Below, in pieces: positions 9,281 to 17,680 of a DNA stretch of 64,000 bases. Made by a program: the position numbers and the translations under genes. Under the pieces are notes generated by a model that saw nothing but the letters and a program-made list of their open reading frames with translations, searched no databases and had not been told where the DNA came from. The DNA is from Anaerofustis stercorihominis DSM 17244 (GTDB taxonomy: Bacteria; Bacillota; Clostridia; Eubacteriales; Anaerofustaceae): assembly GCF_000154825.1 (NCBI RefSeq), contig NZ_DS560015.1, forward strand, positions 397,052 through 461,051, written 5' to 3'. Every line of letters begins with the position of its first letter. Position 1 is the stretch's first letter.

Positions 9281-9853
9281 ATGAAAACTAGAGTACCTGT
9301 AGGGCTTTCAAATAAACACGTGCATCTTAGCAGAAAAGATATTGATGCATTATTTGGTGAAGGCTACGAATTAAAGATCAAAAAACCTATTTCACAACCG
9401 GGACAATTTGCTGCGGAAGAATTTGTCGATGTAGTAGGACCAAAAGGTACAATAAAAATGAGGGTTTTAGGTCCGGCAAGACCACATGCTCAAATCGAAA
9501 TTTTGGCAAGTGATACTTTTAAGCTTGGTGTACCTAAAGTTATCAGAGATTCTTGGGATTTGGACGGAACACCCGGATGTATCTTAAGAGGACCTAAAGG
9601 TGAAGTAGAAATAGATAAAGGTGTTATAGTAGCAAGCAGACATATTCATATGACTATTTCTCAGGCAAAAGAATACGGAGTTAAAGACGGTGATATCGTT
9701 AAAGTCAGAGTTCCGGGAGAAAGAGGACTTATATTTGAAAATGTACTTATAAGATCCAACGAAAGATGCGGACTTGAAATGCATATAGACTTGGAAGAAG
9801 GAAATGCCGCAGGATGTAAAAACGGCGACATGCTTGAAATAATTAAAGACTAA
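9281..9853 (+). CDS. pduL: Phosphotransacylase, PduL type
   Basis: The 190-residue protein has the two PTAC domains of PduL, each with a zinc-binding histidine motif: SNKHVHLS (about residue 10) and SRHIHMT (about residue 121). PduL converts acyl-CoA and phosphate to acyl-phosphate and CoA, feeding acetate or propionate kinase for ATP. There is no N-terminal encapsulation peptide ahead of the VPVGLSNKHVH motif and no microcompartment gene in the window. This is therefore probably a free cytoplasmic enzyme replacing Pta. AAGGAG precedes the ATG. It is a single-gene unit between the U32 gene and convergent dnaE. Confidence 0.9.
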   Translation: MKTRVPVGLSNKHVHLSRKDIDALFGEGYELKIKKPISQPGQFAAEEFVDVVGPKGTIKMRVLGPARPHAQIEILASDTFKLGVPKVIRDSWDLDGTPGCILRGPKGEVEIDKGVIVASRHIHMTISQAKEYGVKDGDIVKVRVPGERGLIFENVLIRSNERCGLEMHIDLEEGNAAGCKNGDMLEIIKD

Positions 9854-9867
9854 TTTAATACTTATTA

Positions 9868-9896
9868 AACAGACCGCATATGCGGTCTGTTGTTTT
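9868..9896 (+). terminator. Intrinsic terminator after pduL
   Basis: AACAGACCGCA and TGCGGTCTGTT form a perfect palindromic stem, followed by a T-rich stretch. Confidence 0.85.
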
Positions 9897-9920
9897 ATAT
9901 AGATATATAAATAAATAATA

Positions 9921-9955
9921 AAAAAGCACTCGTAAGTTTATGAATGCTTTTTTAT
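9921..9955. terminator. Second, possibly bidirectional terminator hairpin
   Basis: AAAAAGCA pairs with TGCTTTTT around a 16-base loop. The A-run and T-run allow it to work in both directions between pduL and the convergent dnaE. Confidence 0.55.
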
Positions 9956-9974
9956 TTATTATTAGGTTGGGGTA

Positions 9975-10141
9975 GCGGTCGTTTCAAAAATCTCGGGTAG
10001 AGATTTTTAGAAAATCCGACCGCGTTAAGAGCCTTCACGGCAATTGAGTGAAAGATTTTTATCCAATATTTTTATCTTTGGAAAAATATTGGCGGGTAGT
10101 AGGGCAGAGCCCTACAAAAGGGTTAAAGGGGCGGAGCCCCT
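9975..10141. repeat. Compact multi-hairpin intergenic element
   Basis: About 170 bases hold successive perfect stems. GCGGTCG (9975) pairs with CGACCGC (10017), enclosing AAAAATCT (9986) with AGATTTTT (10001). CCAATATTTTT (10063) pairs with AAAAATATTGG (10082). GTAGGGC-AGA-GCCCTAC spans 10099-10115, and AGGGGC-GGA-GCCCCT spans 10127-10141. The block is clearly richer in GC than the surrounding intergenic DNA and lies 10 bases from the dnaE stop, between convergent genes. It has the look of a dispersed REP/MITE-like element or a structured RNA; only one copy lies in this window. Confidence 0.6.
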
Positions 10142-10151
10142 GCTATGTTAA

Positions 10152-13100
10152 TTATTTAATAATAATATTATTCTTTCCTATAAGCTCCGCAAGCTCATCT
10201 ATAAGCCCTATTTCAAGCTGTACCCACATACTCTTGTCCGCAACATAGGATTTCTTTGAAACAGGGGAGAAAAGTACGACTTTTTTATCTCCTTTGTATT
10301 TGACGAAAAGTTTTCTGATATCGCTCATCGTTCTTTCATTTATCCTGTTTAGTACCAATGTAAGAGAATTGCCGATTATTTTCTTTGAATTTGCTTTCTT
10401 TATTTCGGGAGATACAGCTTTTTCCTGTACTTTTTTTATCCTTGGCTGAATAACGTCTTTTTTCCTTATTGCAGGCGGTCTGCTCCTTTTGTCTTCCATA
10501 TCCCATATCTTATCTGCGATTATGGATACGCTTTTTTCCTCGTCTTCTTCTTTGACGCTTACCTGACCTTTTATTATTAGCTTATTGTCTTCTTTCAATA
10601 TGTCCTTATATTCCTCGAATGTCCTCGGGAATACGACTATTTCCATATCCGAAGTCAAATCTTCAACTGTCATAAAAGCCATTTGCTTATTGTCTTTTTT
10701 TGTATAAATCACTTTTACATAAGTTACAAGTCCGCCAATCGTGATAAGTTCTCTCTTGTTTTTATTGAACTTATTATATTTATTGTTTACAGGGGGCTGA
10801 GGTTCCGCTTCTTCCTCTTCTTCGGAATTTTTATTGCCATACCTGTCATATACTTCATATAGCTGCATGCTCGTATATTTATTGAGGTCTTCTTCGTGTT
10901 CCGCAAGGGGATGTCCGCTTATGTACATTCCCATTACCTCTTTTTCGAATTTAAGCTTTTCTTTTGTTTCGAATTCCGCCATAGTAGGTATAGTCATTTC
11001 GATTTGTTCGTTTTCCTCCTGTGAAAGCATTTCAAGAAGAGTAGTCTGTCCCGCAATATTTTGTTTACGCTGTCTTAAAGTATCGTTTAAGAAGTCTTCA
11101 TATACACAGTAAAGCTCTCTTCTGTTGTTTCCTAGGCTGTCAAAGGCTCCCGATAAAATCAAGCTTTCAACTCCTTTTTTATTTAAGGAATTGAATTCTA
11201 TTTTATTTACAAAATCAGGGAATGAAGTAAAATCTCCTTTTTCTTCTCTTGCCTGGATTATTTCTTCAATGGCTGATTCTCCGAGTCCTTTTAATGCCAG
11301 TAAACCAAATCTTACGCTCCCGTTATCAACGGTAAAACGAGAATAACTCTTGTTTACATCGGGAGGAAGGAGTTTGATACCTTTTTCCTTTAAATGGTTC
11401 ATGTATAACATCCTGTCGTCTGAACCTATATAAACGGTTATAAGGGCAGCCATGAATTCAGCGGGATAATAAGTCTTTAAATATGCGGTCTGATATGAGA
11501 TAACTCCGTATGCCGCCGCATGAGATTTATTAAAACCATATGACGCAAATTTTTCCATCAAGTCATAGATTTCATTACCCGTCTTTTCATCTATACCTAT
11601 CGCTACACAGCCGTGAACTTTTTCCTTGTCTTCACCTTTATTAAAGGCTTCTTCGTTACCGTGGAGAAAGATTTCTCTTTCTTTTGCGATAACTTCATGT
11701 TTTTTCTTACCCATGGCTCTTCTGATAAGGTCACTACGTCCCATTGAATAGCCTGCCAAGTCCCTAACTATCTGCATAACCTGTTCCTGGTAAATGATGA
11801 TACCGTAGGTTACGTTAAGGATAGGTTCCAGTGAAGGGTGAAGATAGCTTATATTAGCAGGGTTATGTTTGTTATCTATATAGGTAGGTATCATGTCCAT
11901 AGGGCCCGGACGATAAAGTGAGATACCCGCTATGATATCTTCAAATGTATTCGGTTTAAGTCTCTGCATGAAACTCTGCATTCCGGGGCTTGCAAGCTGG
12001 AATACACCTATGGTATCGCCTCTGCTTATAGTGTCGAAAACATTCTGATCAGTAAGGCTTATATTATCTATATCTACATCAATGCCCTTTGAGAGTTTTA
12101 TATTATCCAAAGTATGTTTGATTACGGTCAAGTTCTTAAGACCCAAAAAGTCCATTTTAAGAAGCCCGAGTTCTTCTACCGTGGTCATGTTGAACTGTGC
12201 GGCTATACTGTCTTTATTCAAGTATAACGGTACATAGTCACTAACGGCTCTGTCGGAGATGATAACTCCCGCCGCATGAGTAGATGAATGCCTTGGCATA
12301 CCTTCCACCGCTTTAGCGGTATCGAGAAGTTTCTTTATCGTAGGGTCTTCGTCGTACATCTGATGAAGTTCCGGGTTCATTGCAATGGCTTTTTCTATCG
12401 TTATCTTTGCTTCGTCGGGGATTAACTTAGCAATTTTATTGGATTGGTCGAAACTTATGCCCATACTTCTTGCTATATCTTTAACCGCCGCTTTCGGTTT
12501 TAGCGTTCCGAATGTAACTATCTGACTAACGTTGTCAAATCCGTATTTTTCGATAACGTATTCTATTGCTTCATGCCTTTTTTCGTAGCAGAAGTCGATA
12601 TCGATATCGGGCATAGATACTCTTTCGTTATTTAGGAACCTTTCAAAGATAAGTGCATATTTGATCGGGTCGATTTGAGTTATATCCAGCGTATAACTTA
12701 CTATACTTCCCGCAGCACTTCCTCTTCCCGGACCTACGGGGATATCGTGAGTCCTTGAATAATTGATGAAATCCCAAACGATAAGGAAATAATCATTAAA
12801 GCCCATATCGTTTATTACGCCGAGTTCATATTCAAGTCTTTCCGTTAATTCTTTTGTAACATTATCATATTTCTTATATAAGCCGTCCATACAAAGCTTT
12901 TTAAGATACTGCTGAGAAGTCATTCCTTCAGGAAGAGGAAATACAGGCAAATGATAATGTCCGAATTCTATCTCCACATTACATCTTTCGGCAATCTTAT
13001 GTGTATTTTCTATAGCTTCGGGACAATATTTAAAAAGGTCGCTCATTTCCTCGGGAGTTTTTATATAAAACTCATCGTTGGGGAAACGCATCCTGTTTTC

Positions 13101-13799
13101 ATCGCTTAAGTTACTTGCAGTCTGTACGCAAAGAAGGACGTCATGAGCTTCGGAATCGGATTTCCTTAAATAATGGGAGTCGTTTGTAGCAATGAGTCCC
13201 ACTCCGTATTCCTTTGCCATTTTTATCAATTCTTCGTTTGCGGTTTTTTCTTCTTCAAGTCCATGGTCTTGTATCTCAAGGAAAAAGTTATCTTTCCCGT
13301 ATATATTGATAAATCTTTCAAGATATTTCTTTGCTTCTTCTATTTCTCCGCTGTTTATCTTTCTCGGGATTATACCCCCGATACAGGCACTGGTCGCAAT
13401 GATCCCTTCCGAGTATTTTTCAAGTAAATCGAAGTCGGCTCTGGGTTTATAGTAAAATCCTTCGGTATAAGCTATGGATACGACTTTCATAAGGTTTTTA
13501 TATCCGATTTCATTTTCCGCAAACAGTATAAAGTGGAAGCTTTGCTTGTCATTCATCGGATCTCTGCCTTTTCTGTCTCCCATGGTCATATATATTTCAC
13601 ATCCAAGGACAGGTTTTATACCTTCCTTTCTGCATGCTCTGTAAAATTCTATAACACCAAACATATTTCCATGGTCGGTTATGGCAATGCTGTCCATGCC
13701 CATATCTTTTACGAGCTTAGGCAGTTCTTTTATTTTACAAAATCCGTCCAGTAATGAATATTCTGTATGTACATGTAAATGTGTAAATGGTATAGACAT
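10152..13799 (-). CDS. dnaE: DNA polymerase III alpha subunit
   Basis: The 1215-residue replicative polymerase starts with the PHP domain (HLHVHTEYSLLDG at residues 7-19). The catalytic palm follows, with GPGRGSAAGS near residue 359 and the aspartates PDIDIDF near residue 396. The fingers carry FQLASPGMQ, then come a helix-hairpin-helix region (about 830-900) and a C-terminal OB fold (ITIGGLVTYVKV, about 1000-1080). Length and motif set match DnaE rather than PolC, which has an inserted exonuclease domain. It is transcribed alone on the minus strand, divergent from lgt. Confidence 0.97.
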   Translation of the reverse strand: MSIPFTHLHVHTEYSLLDGFCKIKELPKLVKDMGMDSIAITDHGNMFGVIEFYRACRKEGIKPVLGCEIYMTMGDRKGRDPMNDKQSFHFILFAENEIGYKNLMKVVSIAYTEGFYYKPRADFDLLEKYSEGIIATSACIGGIIPRKINSGEIEEAKKYLERFINIYGKDNFFLEIQDHGLEEEKTANEELIKMAKEYGVGLIATNDSHYLRKSDSEAHDVLLCVQTASNLSDENRMRFPNDEFYIKTPEEMSDLFKYCPEAIENTHKIAERCNVEIEFGHYHLPVFPLPEGMTSQQYLKKLCMDGLYKKYDNVTKELTERLEYELGVINDMGFNDYFLIVWDFINYSRTHDIPVGPGRGSAAGSIVSYTLDITQIDPIKYALIFERFLNNERVSMPDIDIDFCYEKRHEAIEYVIEKYGFDNVSQIVTFGTLKPKAAVKDIARSMGISFDQSNKIAKLIPDEAKITIEKAIAMNPELHQMYDEDPTIKKLLDTAKAVEGMPRHSSTHAAGVIISDRAVSDYVPLYLNKDSIAAQFNMTTVEELGLLKMDFLGLKNLTVIKHTLDNIKLSKGIDVDIDNISLTDQNVFDTISRGDTIGVFQLASPGMQSFMQRLKPNTFEDIIAGISLYRPGPMDMIPTYIDNKHNPANISYLHPSLEPILNVTYGIIIYQEQVMQIVRDLAGYSMGRSDLIRRAMGKKKHEVIAKEREIFLHGNEEAFNKGEDKEKVHGCVAIGIDEKTGNEIYDLMEKFASYGFNKSHAAAYGVISYQTAYLKTYYPAEFMAALITVYIGSDDRMLYMNHLKEKGIKLLPPDVNKSYSRFTVDNGSVRFGLLALKGLGESAIEEIIQAREEKGDFTSFPDFVNKIEFNSLNKKGVESLILSGAFDSLGNNRRELYCVYEDFLNDTLRQRKQNIAGQTTLLEMLSQEENEQIEMTIPTMAEFETKEKLKFEKEVMGMYISGHPLAEHEEDLNKYTSMQLYEVYDRYGNKNSEEEEEAEPQPPVNNKYNKFNKNKRELITIGGLVTYVKVIYTKKDNKQMAFMTVEDLTSDMEIVVFPRTFEEYKDILKEDNKLIIKGQVSVKEEDEEKSVSIIADKIWDMEDKRSRPPAIRKKDVIQPRIKKVQEKAVSPEIKKANSKKIIGNSLTLVLNRINERTMSDIRKLFVKYKGDKKVVLFSPVSKKSYVADKSMWVQLEIGLIDELAELIGKNNIIIK

Positions 13800-13898
13800 T
13801 TTTTATCTCCCTATCTTAAAACTAAATTTTATTATATAATATTTGGTCAAAAAAGGGAATAATATATTGATAAAATTATTTATTCTAAATACAATATA

Positions 13899-13907
13899 TG
13901 GTATAAT
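13899..13907 (+). promoter_or_regulatory. Extended -10 promoter for lgt
   Basis: TGGTATAAT, a TGn-extended perfect -10, lies 28 bases before the lgt start. No convincing -35 is seen. Confidence 0.5.
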
Positions 13908-13934
13908 TCTTTTAATTTACCGAGGAGGAAAATT

Positions 13935-14810
13935 ATGTTAATGACACCAAATCCTATAGCTTTTACTATAGGCTCCATAGAAGTAAGATGGTATGCAATA
14001 TGTATTTTAACGGGAATACTTCTTGCACTGTTCTTTATAGCAAAAAGACTTAAAAAGCTTGGGATAGATCCCGATATACTCTATGATTTTATAATCGTAT
14101 GCCTGCCTCTGGGAATAATATGTGCGAGACTTTATTATGTAGCGTTCGAATGGGAATACTACAGTGAACATCTCAATATGATATACAGGACTTGGAACGG
14201 AGGACTTGCCATACACGGTGGGCTTATAGGAGCATTCCTCGGGGTATATTTGGTATGCAGACATCACAAACTCGATTTTTTAAAAATGCTTGATGTCGCG
14301 GCTCCCTGTATACTTTTAGCACAGGCTGTGGGCAGATGGGGAAATTACTTCAACATGGAAGCTCACGGAAGCATTACGAATGTGCCATGGGCTATAAATG
14401 TAATAGATCCGACACTCGGCTCCATAATGGTTCATCCTACATTTCTCTACGAGTCCATTTGGGACTTGATCGGATTTTTCCTTCTTTATTTCATAATAGA
14501 TAAGAAATTTAAGAAGTTCGATGGAGAGCTTATTTGTTCATATTTTATATATTATTCCATAGGAAGATTTTTTATTGAGGGGCTCAGAACGGACTCTTTA
14601 ATGTTTTTAGGGCTTAGGATAGCCCAGTTTGTCAGTCTCGGTTTGATACTTGCCGGAATTATAGGTATATATGTAATAAGAAAGAAACATAAAATCAAAG
14701 ATAAAGATAATGATATATTAGAGAACTTAAAGAGTGAAAACAATAGAATAGAAGATATAGATAATAACGAAGAAAATATAATAAAAGATAATATTGATAT
14801 AAAAAACTAA
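13935..14810 (+). CDS. lgt: Prolipoprotein diacylglyceryl transferase
   Basis: The 291-residue integral membrane enzyme transfers diacylglycerol from phosphatidylglycerol to the lipobox cysteine of prelipoproteins. It has about seven hydrophobic helices, the conserved IHGGLIGAFLG motif (about residue 94) and the Lgt signature AVGRWGNYFNMEAHG (about residues 133-147). Residues after about 255 form a charged, low-complexity tail rich in D, E, N and K. GAGGAGG sits before the ATG at 13935, and a second in-frame ATG follows two codons later. The fba gene is 24 bases downstream. Confidence 0.95.
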   Translation: MLMTPNPIAFTIGSIEVRWYAICILTGILLALFFIAKRLKKLGIDPDILYDFIIVCLPLGIICARLYYVAFEWEYYSEHLNMIYRTWNGGLAIHGGLIGAFLGVYLVCRHHKLDFLKMLDVAAPCILLAQAVGRWGNYFNMEAHGSITNVPWAINVIDPTLGSIMVHPTFLYESIWDLIGFFLLYFIIDKKFKKFDGELICSYFIYYSIGRFFIEGLRTDSLMFLGLRIAQFVSLGLILAGIIGIYVIRKKHKIKDKDNDILENLKSENNRIEDIDNNEENIIKDNIDIKN

Positions 14811-14833
14811 AATAAAATTTCAAGGAGAAAGTC

Positions 14834-15685
14834 ATGCCACTGGTTACATCAAAAGAAATACTGCTAAAAGCAAAATCGGAAAATTATGCCGTTCCCGCAT
14901 TCAATTTTGAAAATATGGAGATGGCAAAAGGGATAATAGAAGCATGCGAGGAAGCAAAATCTCCTGTTATAATGCAGACGACGACTTCCACACTTAATTA
15001 TATCCCTCCGGAAATAGCGGCTAGCATAGTTAAATACTATGCAAAAGATACAAGTATACCAATCGTACTTCATTTAGATCACGGAGCAAGCTTTGAGCTA
15101 AGTAAAAGATGTATAAAAGCAGGATATACATCGGTAATGATAGACGGTTCAAAAATGGATTTTGAGAATAATATAAATGTATCAAAAGAGGTTGTGGATT
15201 ATGCTTTTGAGTATGATATACCTGTCGAATGTGAGCTTGGAAGAGTAGGTGGGAAAGAAGACGAAAATGAAGTATTTGATAAGGACGCTGTATTTACTTC
15301 TCCTATAAAAGCCAAAGAGTTCGTTGAAAATACGGGATGCAGCTCCCTTGCAGTTGCAATAGGGACCGCTCACGGACCATATAAAGAAGAGCCTAAGCTT
15401 GATTTTGAAAGACTGAAAGAAATAGCGAAATTGGTAGATGTACCTCTCGTACTTCACGGAACCAGCGGAATCAATGACGAAGACGTTAAAAAGGCAATAA
15501 GCCTTGGGATATGCAAAGTAAATTATGCAACCGACCTTAGGATGTCTTTTACGAACGGAGTAAGGATGAGACTTGAAAACAGAAATATTTACGACCCTAA
15601 AGAATATAACACTAAAGGGATAAAAACAATGAAAGACAAAGTAAAACGTCTGATAGGCGTATGTGGTTCTGAAAACAAAGCTTAA
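14834..15685 (+). CDS. fba: Class II fructose-bisphosphate aldolase
   Basis: The 283-residue zinc-dependent aldolase of glycolysis interconverts fructose-1,6-bisphosphate with the two triose phosphates. The metal/catalytic motif VLHLDHG (about residue 78), SVMIDGS, the zinc histidine in AIGTAHGPY and the HGTSG loop are all present. The length fits the short class II form; close relatives include tagatose-bisphosphate aldolase, so the exact sugar is inferred. AAGGAG precedes the ATG. Confidence 0.93.
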   Translation: MPLVTSKEILLKAKSENYAVPAFNFENMEMAKGIIEACEEAKSPVIMQTTTSTLNYIPPEIAASIVKYYAKDTSIPIVLHLDHGASFELSKRCIKAGYTSVMIDGSKMDFENNINVSKEVVDYAFEYDIPVECELGRVGGKEDENEVFDKDAVFTSPIKAKEFVENTGCSSLAVAIGTAHGPYKEEPKLDFERLKEIAKLVDVPLVLHGTSGINDEDVKKAISLGICKVNYATDLRMSFTNGVRMRLENRNIYDPKEYNTKGIKTMKDKVKRLIGVCGSENKA

Positions 15686-15738
15686 TACTTATTTGAATAT
15701 ATTGAGTTAAATCGATAAAATTTTACTGACTTAAATAT

Positions 15739-15775
15739 AAAAAGGAGATAAATAATCAAATTTATCTCCTTTTTA
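15739..15775 (+). terminator. Strong intrinsic terminator after fba
   Basis: AAAAAGGAGATAAAT pairs perfectly with ATTTATCTCCTTTTT around a six-base loop. Confidence 0.85.
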
Positions 15776-15814
15776 TGTACTTATAATACCATAAAACAGT
15801 AAAAAATTCAAGTC

Positions 15815-15843
15815 TTGTTATGTTGTGTACCTAAGAGTATAAT
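15815..15843 (+). promoter_or_regulatory. Promoter for the unrecognised gene pair
   Basis: TTGTTA, 17 bases, TATAAT, 29 bases before the ATG at 15873. Confidence 0.65.
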
Positions 15844-15872
15844 AGCCTCCTTAAAGGAAAAGGGGGGAGTTT

Positions 15873-16415
15873 ATGGATAATGAAAATATAGGTCTGATAC
15901 TCGGTAAAATCACAAGGAAAGAACTTGATTTAATAGAAAAGTCAAATGTGAATATAAATAAGTTTGGTTTAACTATTACAAGAGAAGAAGCAAAAGAAAT
16001 AATAATCAGCAAAAATGAAATGCTAAAGAAATATAAGAGGATAGAATTTTCATCCGGTGTGACGGAAAAAATAATCTATATATTCTCGGACAGTGCATAT
16101 ATAGACAGAAATAATTATATAGACACCATAAAAGACCTCGTGGATATATTTTACAACTTTAAAAACGAGACCGAAGATAAGCTAACGGATGACGAACTTT
16201 TGAATTTTATGAGAGAGCAGTTTGACGATGTATGTTACGGAGATTTGGGATACCTTAGAGATACTTGTTTGGAAAGATTTTCAAAAGCGGTAAGAGATGA
16301 GAGTCTAGATTATATTTATACCCAAGGAAAAAATATCTATGAAAATTTAAGTGAAGAACAAAGGTGGGATAAAGATTTATATCAAAGTATAATGAAAGAA
16401 TTGTTTTGGGAATAA
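15873..16415 (+). CDS. Hypothetical protein, 180 aa, first of a coupled pair
   Basis: This is a soluble, charged protein with no signal peptide or membrane helix. Its C-terminal half is acidic and helical (EDKLTDDELLNFMREQFDD). It is not recognised with certainty; from memory it could be the small partner (DUF6323-like) that accompanies DUF6179 proteins in Clostridia. GGGGGAG before the ATG gives a strong ribosome site. The next gene overlaps its stop codon, which suggests translational coupling and a joint function. Confidence 0.7.
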   Translation: MDNENIGLILGKITRKELDLIEKSNVNINKFGLTITREEAKEIIISKNEMLKKYKRIEFSSGVTEKIIYIFSDSAYIDRNNYIDTIKDLVDIFYNFKNETEDKLTDDELLNFMREQFDDVCYGDLGYLRDTCLERFSKAVRDESLDYIYTQGKNIYENLSEEQRWDKDLYQSIMKELFWE

Positions 16416-17224
16416 AGGGAGAATTGAACATAAGATATGATTATGAAAAAATCCTTCCTATATTGATCGATTTAATGGAGAAATACACTTCAAAGGATAG
16501 TTCGTCCGTACCTTACGAAACAGCTGAAATGCTGATTCAAGGCATATCATATTGCATTGAAGAAAATTTTAAAGATAACGCTATCATAGATAGAAATGTA
16601 AATGTGGGATTTTTATACGAGAATGGACTTAATATAGTAAATAACAAAGTGTACGAAGCAAAAGGGATATATGAAGATTTGATAATTGATTTTGAAGATT
16701 ATGATGTTAGGAATTATAAAGACACCATACTTAAGGGTATACCTATGTTCTTCATAAAATATACACCAAAGTATTTTCCTCAAAATAATATCCTGACTCT
16801 TGATTATCCGCTTATCAAAGGAATTCCAAGCAGTAAATGCGGTATAGAGCTGATTTTATACTATTTAAAATCCATAAAGACTGAAAATGAATTTTTAAGA
16901 TTGTTTAACAGAGATGTAATCATAGACTTTATGGAATATCAATTTAACGATTATAGGAACTTATACTTAGATAATATATGTTTTCCCGTCCTGTTTAATA
17001 CGATTTGCCGCTTTATTTCAGGAAACGACATAAATAGTCTTATTTTATCTGAGAAGGATATGATGAATGTAAATAGTTTTTTTAGAAATAATTCAAGAAT
17101 GGAAATAAAAAACAAAGTAAGAAATATAATAAATACTGTTTTAAGTAATGAAATGTCGGATTATTTTATGCCTTTAAGTGATGATTATGCGTTCTGTTTT
17201 TATAATAAAAGGTATGGATTTTAA
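16406..17224 (+). CDS. Hypothetical protein, 272 aa, second of the pair (possibly DUF6179)
   Basis: The protein contains MEKYTSKDSSSVPYETAEMLIQGISYCI near its start, a pattern I associate with DUF6179 from memory, but function is unknown. No membrane segment is seen. The start is doubtful: no ATG is available. The TTG at 16406 overlaps the preceding gene by ten bases, while a second TTG at 16424 follows AAAGGGAG too closely for ideal spacing. Coupled translation from the upstream gene would explain a weak start. It faces tRNA-Trp convergently. Confidence 0.65.
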   Translation: MGIKGELNIRYDYEKILPILIDLMEKYTSKDSSSVPYETAEMLIQGISYCIEENFKDNAIIDRNVNVGFLYENGLNIVNNKVYEAKGIYEDLIIDFEDYDVRNYKDTILKGIPMFFIKYTPKYFPQNNILTLDYPLIKGIPSSKCGIELILYYLKSIKTENEFLRLFNRDVIIDFMEYQFNDYRNLYLDNICFPVLFNTICRFISGNDINSLILSEKDMMNVNSFFRNNSRMEIKNKVRNIINTVLSNEMSDYFMPLSDDYAFCFYNKRYGF

Positions 17225-17263
17225 TACCACCGATATCACTTGAACCATTCACTATAAATAAAT

Positions 17264-17290
17264 ATAAAAAAGCTGCCTTATCGGCAGCTT
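17264..17290 (-). terminator. Terminator of tRNA-Trp (also faces the gene pair)
   Basis: AAGCTGCC and GGCAGCTT form an eight-pair stem with a five-base loop. On the minus strand the stem runs into TTTTTT directly downstream of the tRNA. Confidence 0.8.
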
Positions 17291-17301
17291 GAATTCACAT
17301 A

Positions 17302-17377
17302 TGGCAGGGGCAGAAGGACTTGAACCCTCGGCACGTGGTTTTGGAGACCACTGCTCTACCAACTGAGCTATACCCCT
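17302..17377 (-). tRNA. trnW: tRNA-Trp, anticodon CCA
   Basis: Read on the minus strand, the 76 bases fold as a cloverleaf. AGGGGTA pairs with TGCCCCT in the acceptor stem, the D arm reads AGCTCAGTTGGTAGAGC, and the anticodon arm GTGGTCTCCAAAACCAC shows CCA. The T arm contains GGTTCAAGTCC, and a CCA tail is encoded. Confidence 0.97.
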
Positions 17378-17394
17378 ATTTTTGACACTTTTAC

Positions 17395-17422
17395 ATTATA
17401 ACAAATTTTAGAAAAATGTCAA
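17395..17422 (-). promoter_or_regulatory. Consensus promoter of tRNA-Trp
   Basis: On the minus strand TTGACA, 16 bases, TATAAT ends 18 bases before the mature tRNA. This is a near-perfect sigma-A promoter. Confidence 0.85.
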
Positions 17423-17504
17423 TATAATTTTATATATCCTTTTTATTTATTCAAAGGTTACAAAAGTAACATTAAAGGAATATAATAATGATAAAATATA
17501 ACCT

Positions 17505-17525
17505 ATATGACAAATTTCGTCATAT
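17505..17525 (+). promoter_or_regulatory. Operator-like inverted repeat in the leader of the HD-GYP gene
   Basis: ATATGAC-N7-GTCATAT is a perfect seven-base inverted repeat, lying 114 bases before the -10 box at 17642. The 300 bases before the gene also hold GTTAC-N4-GTAAC near 17458. No gene is seen in this stretch. Confidence 0.35.
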
Positions 17526-17638
17526 TAAATCACATTATCGGTGATAATATTTTACGCATCACATGTTATATCAAAACATAAAAATATTGATTAAAAACAT
17601 AAAAAGTAACTTTATTATTGGTAATGACTCTTTAATTG

Positions 17639-17647
17639 TGATATAAT
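17639..17647 (+). promoter_or_regulatory. Extended -10 promoter of the HD-GYP/kinase unit
   Basis: TGATATAAT lies 33 bases before the ATG at 17681, with no clear -35. Confidence 0.55.
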
Positions 17648-17680
17648 TTATCGTATTTAATTTATTATCGAGGAAAAATT

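Noticed and set aside
10048-10248. Plus-strand 66-codon ORF near the hairpin block
   Set aside because: It runs across the stem-loops into the reverse strand of dnaE, has low-complexity serine-rich translation and no ribosome site.
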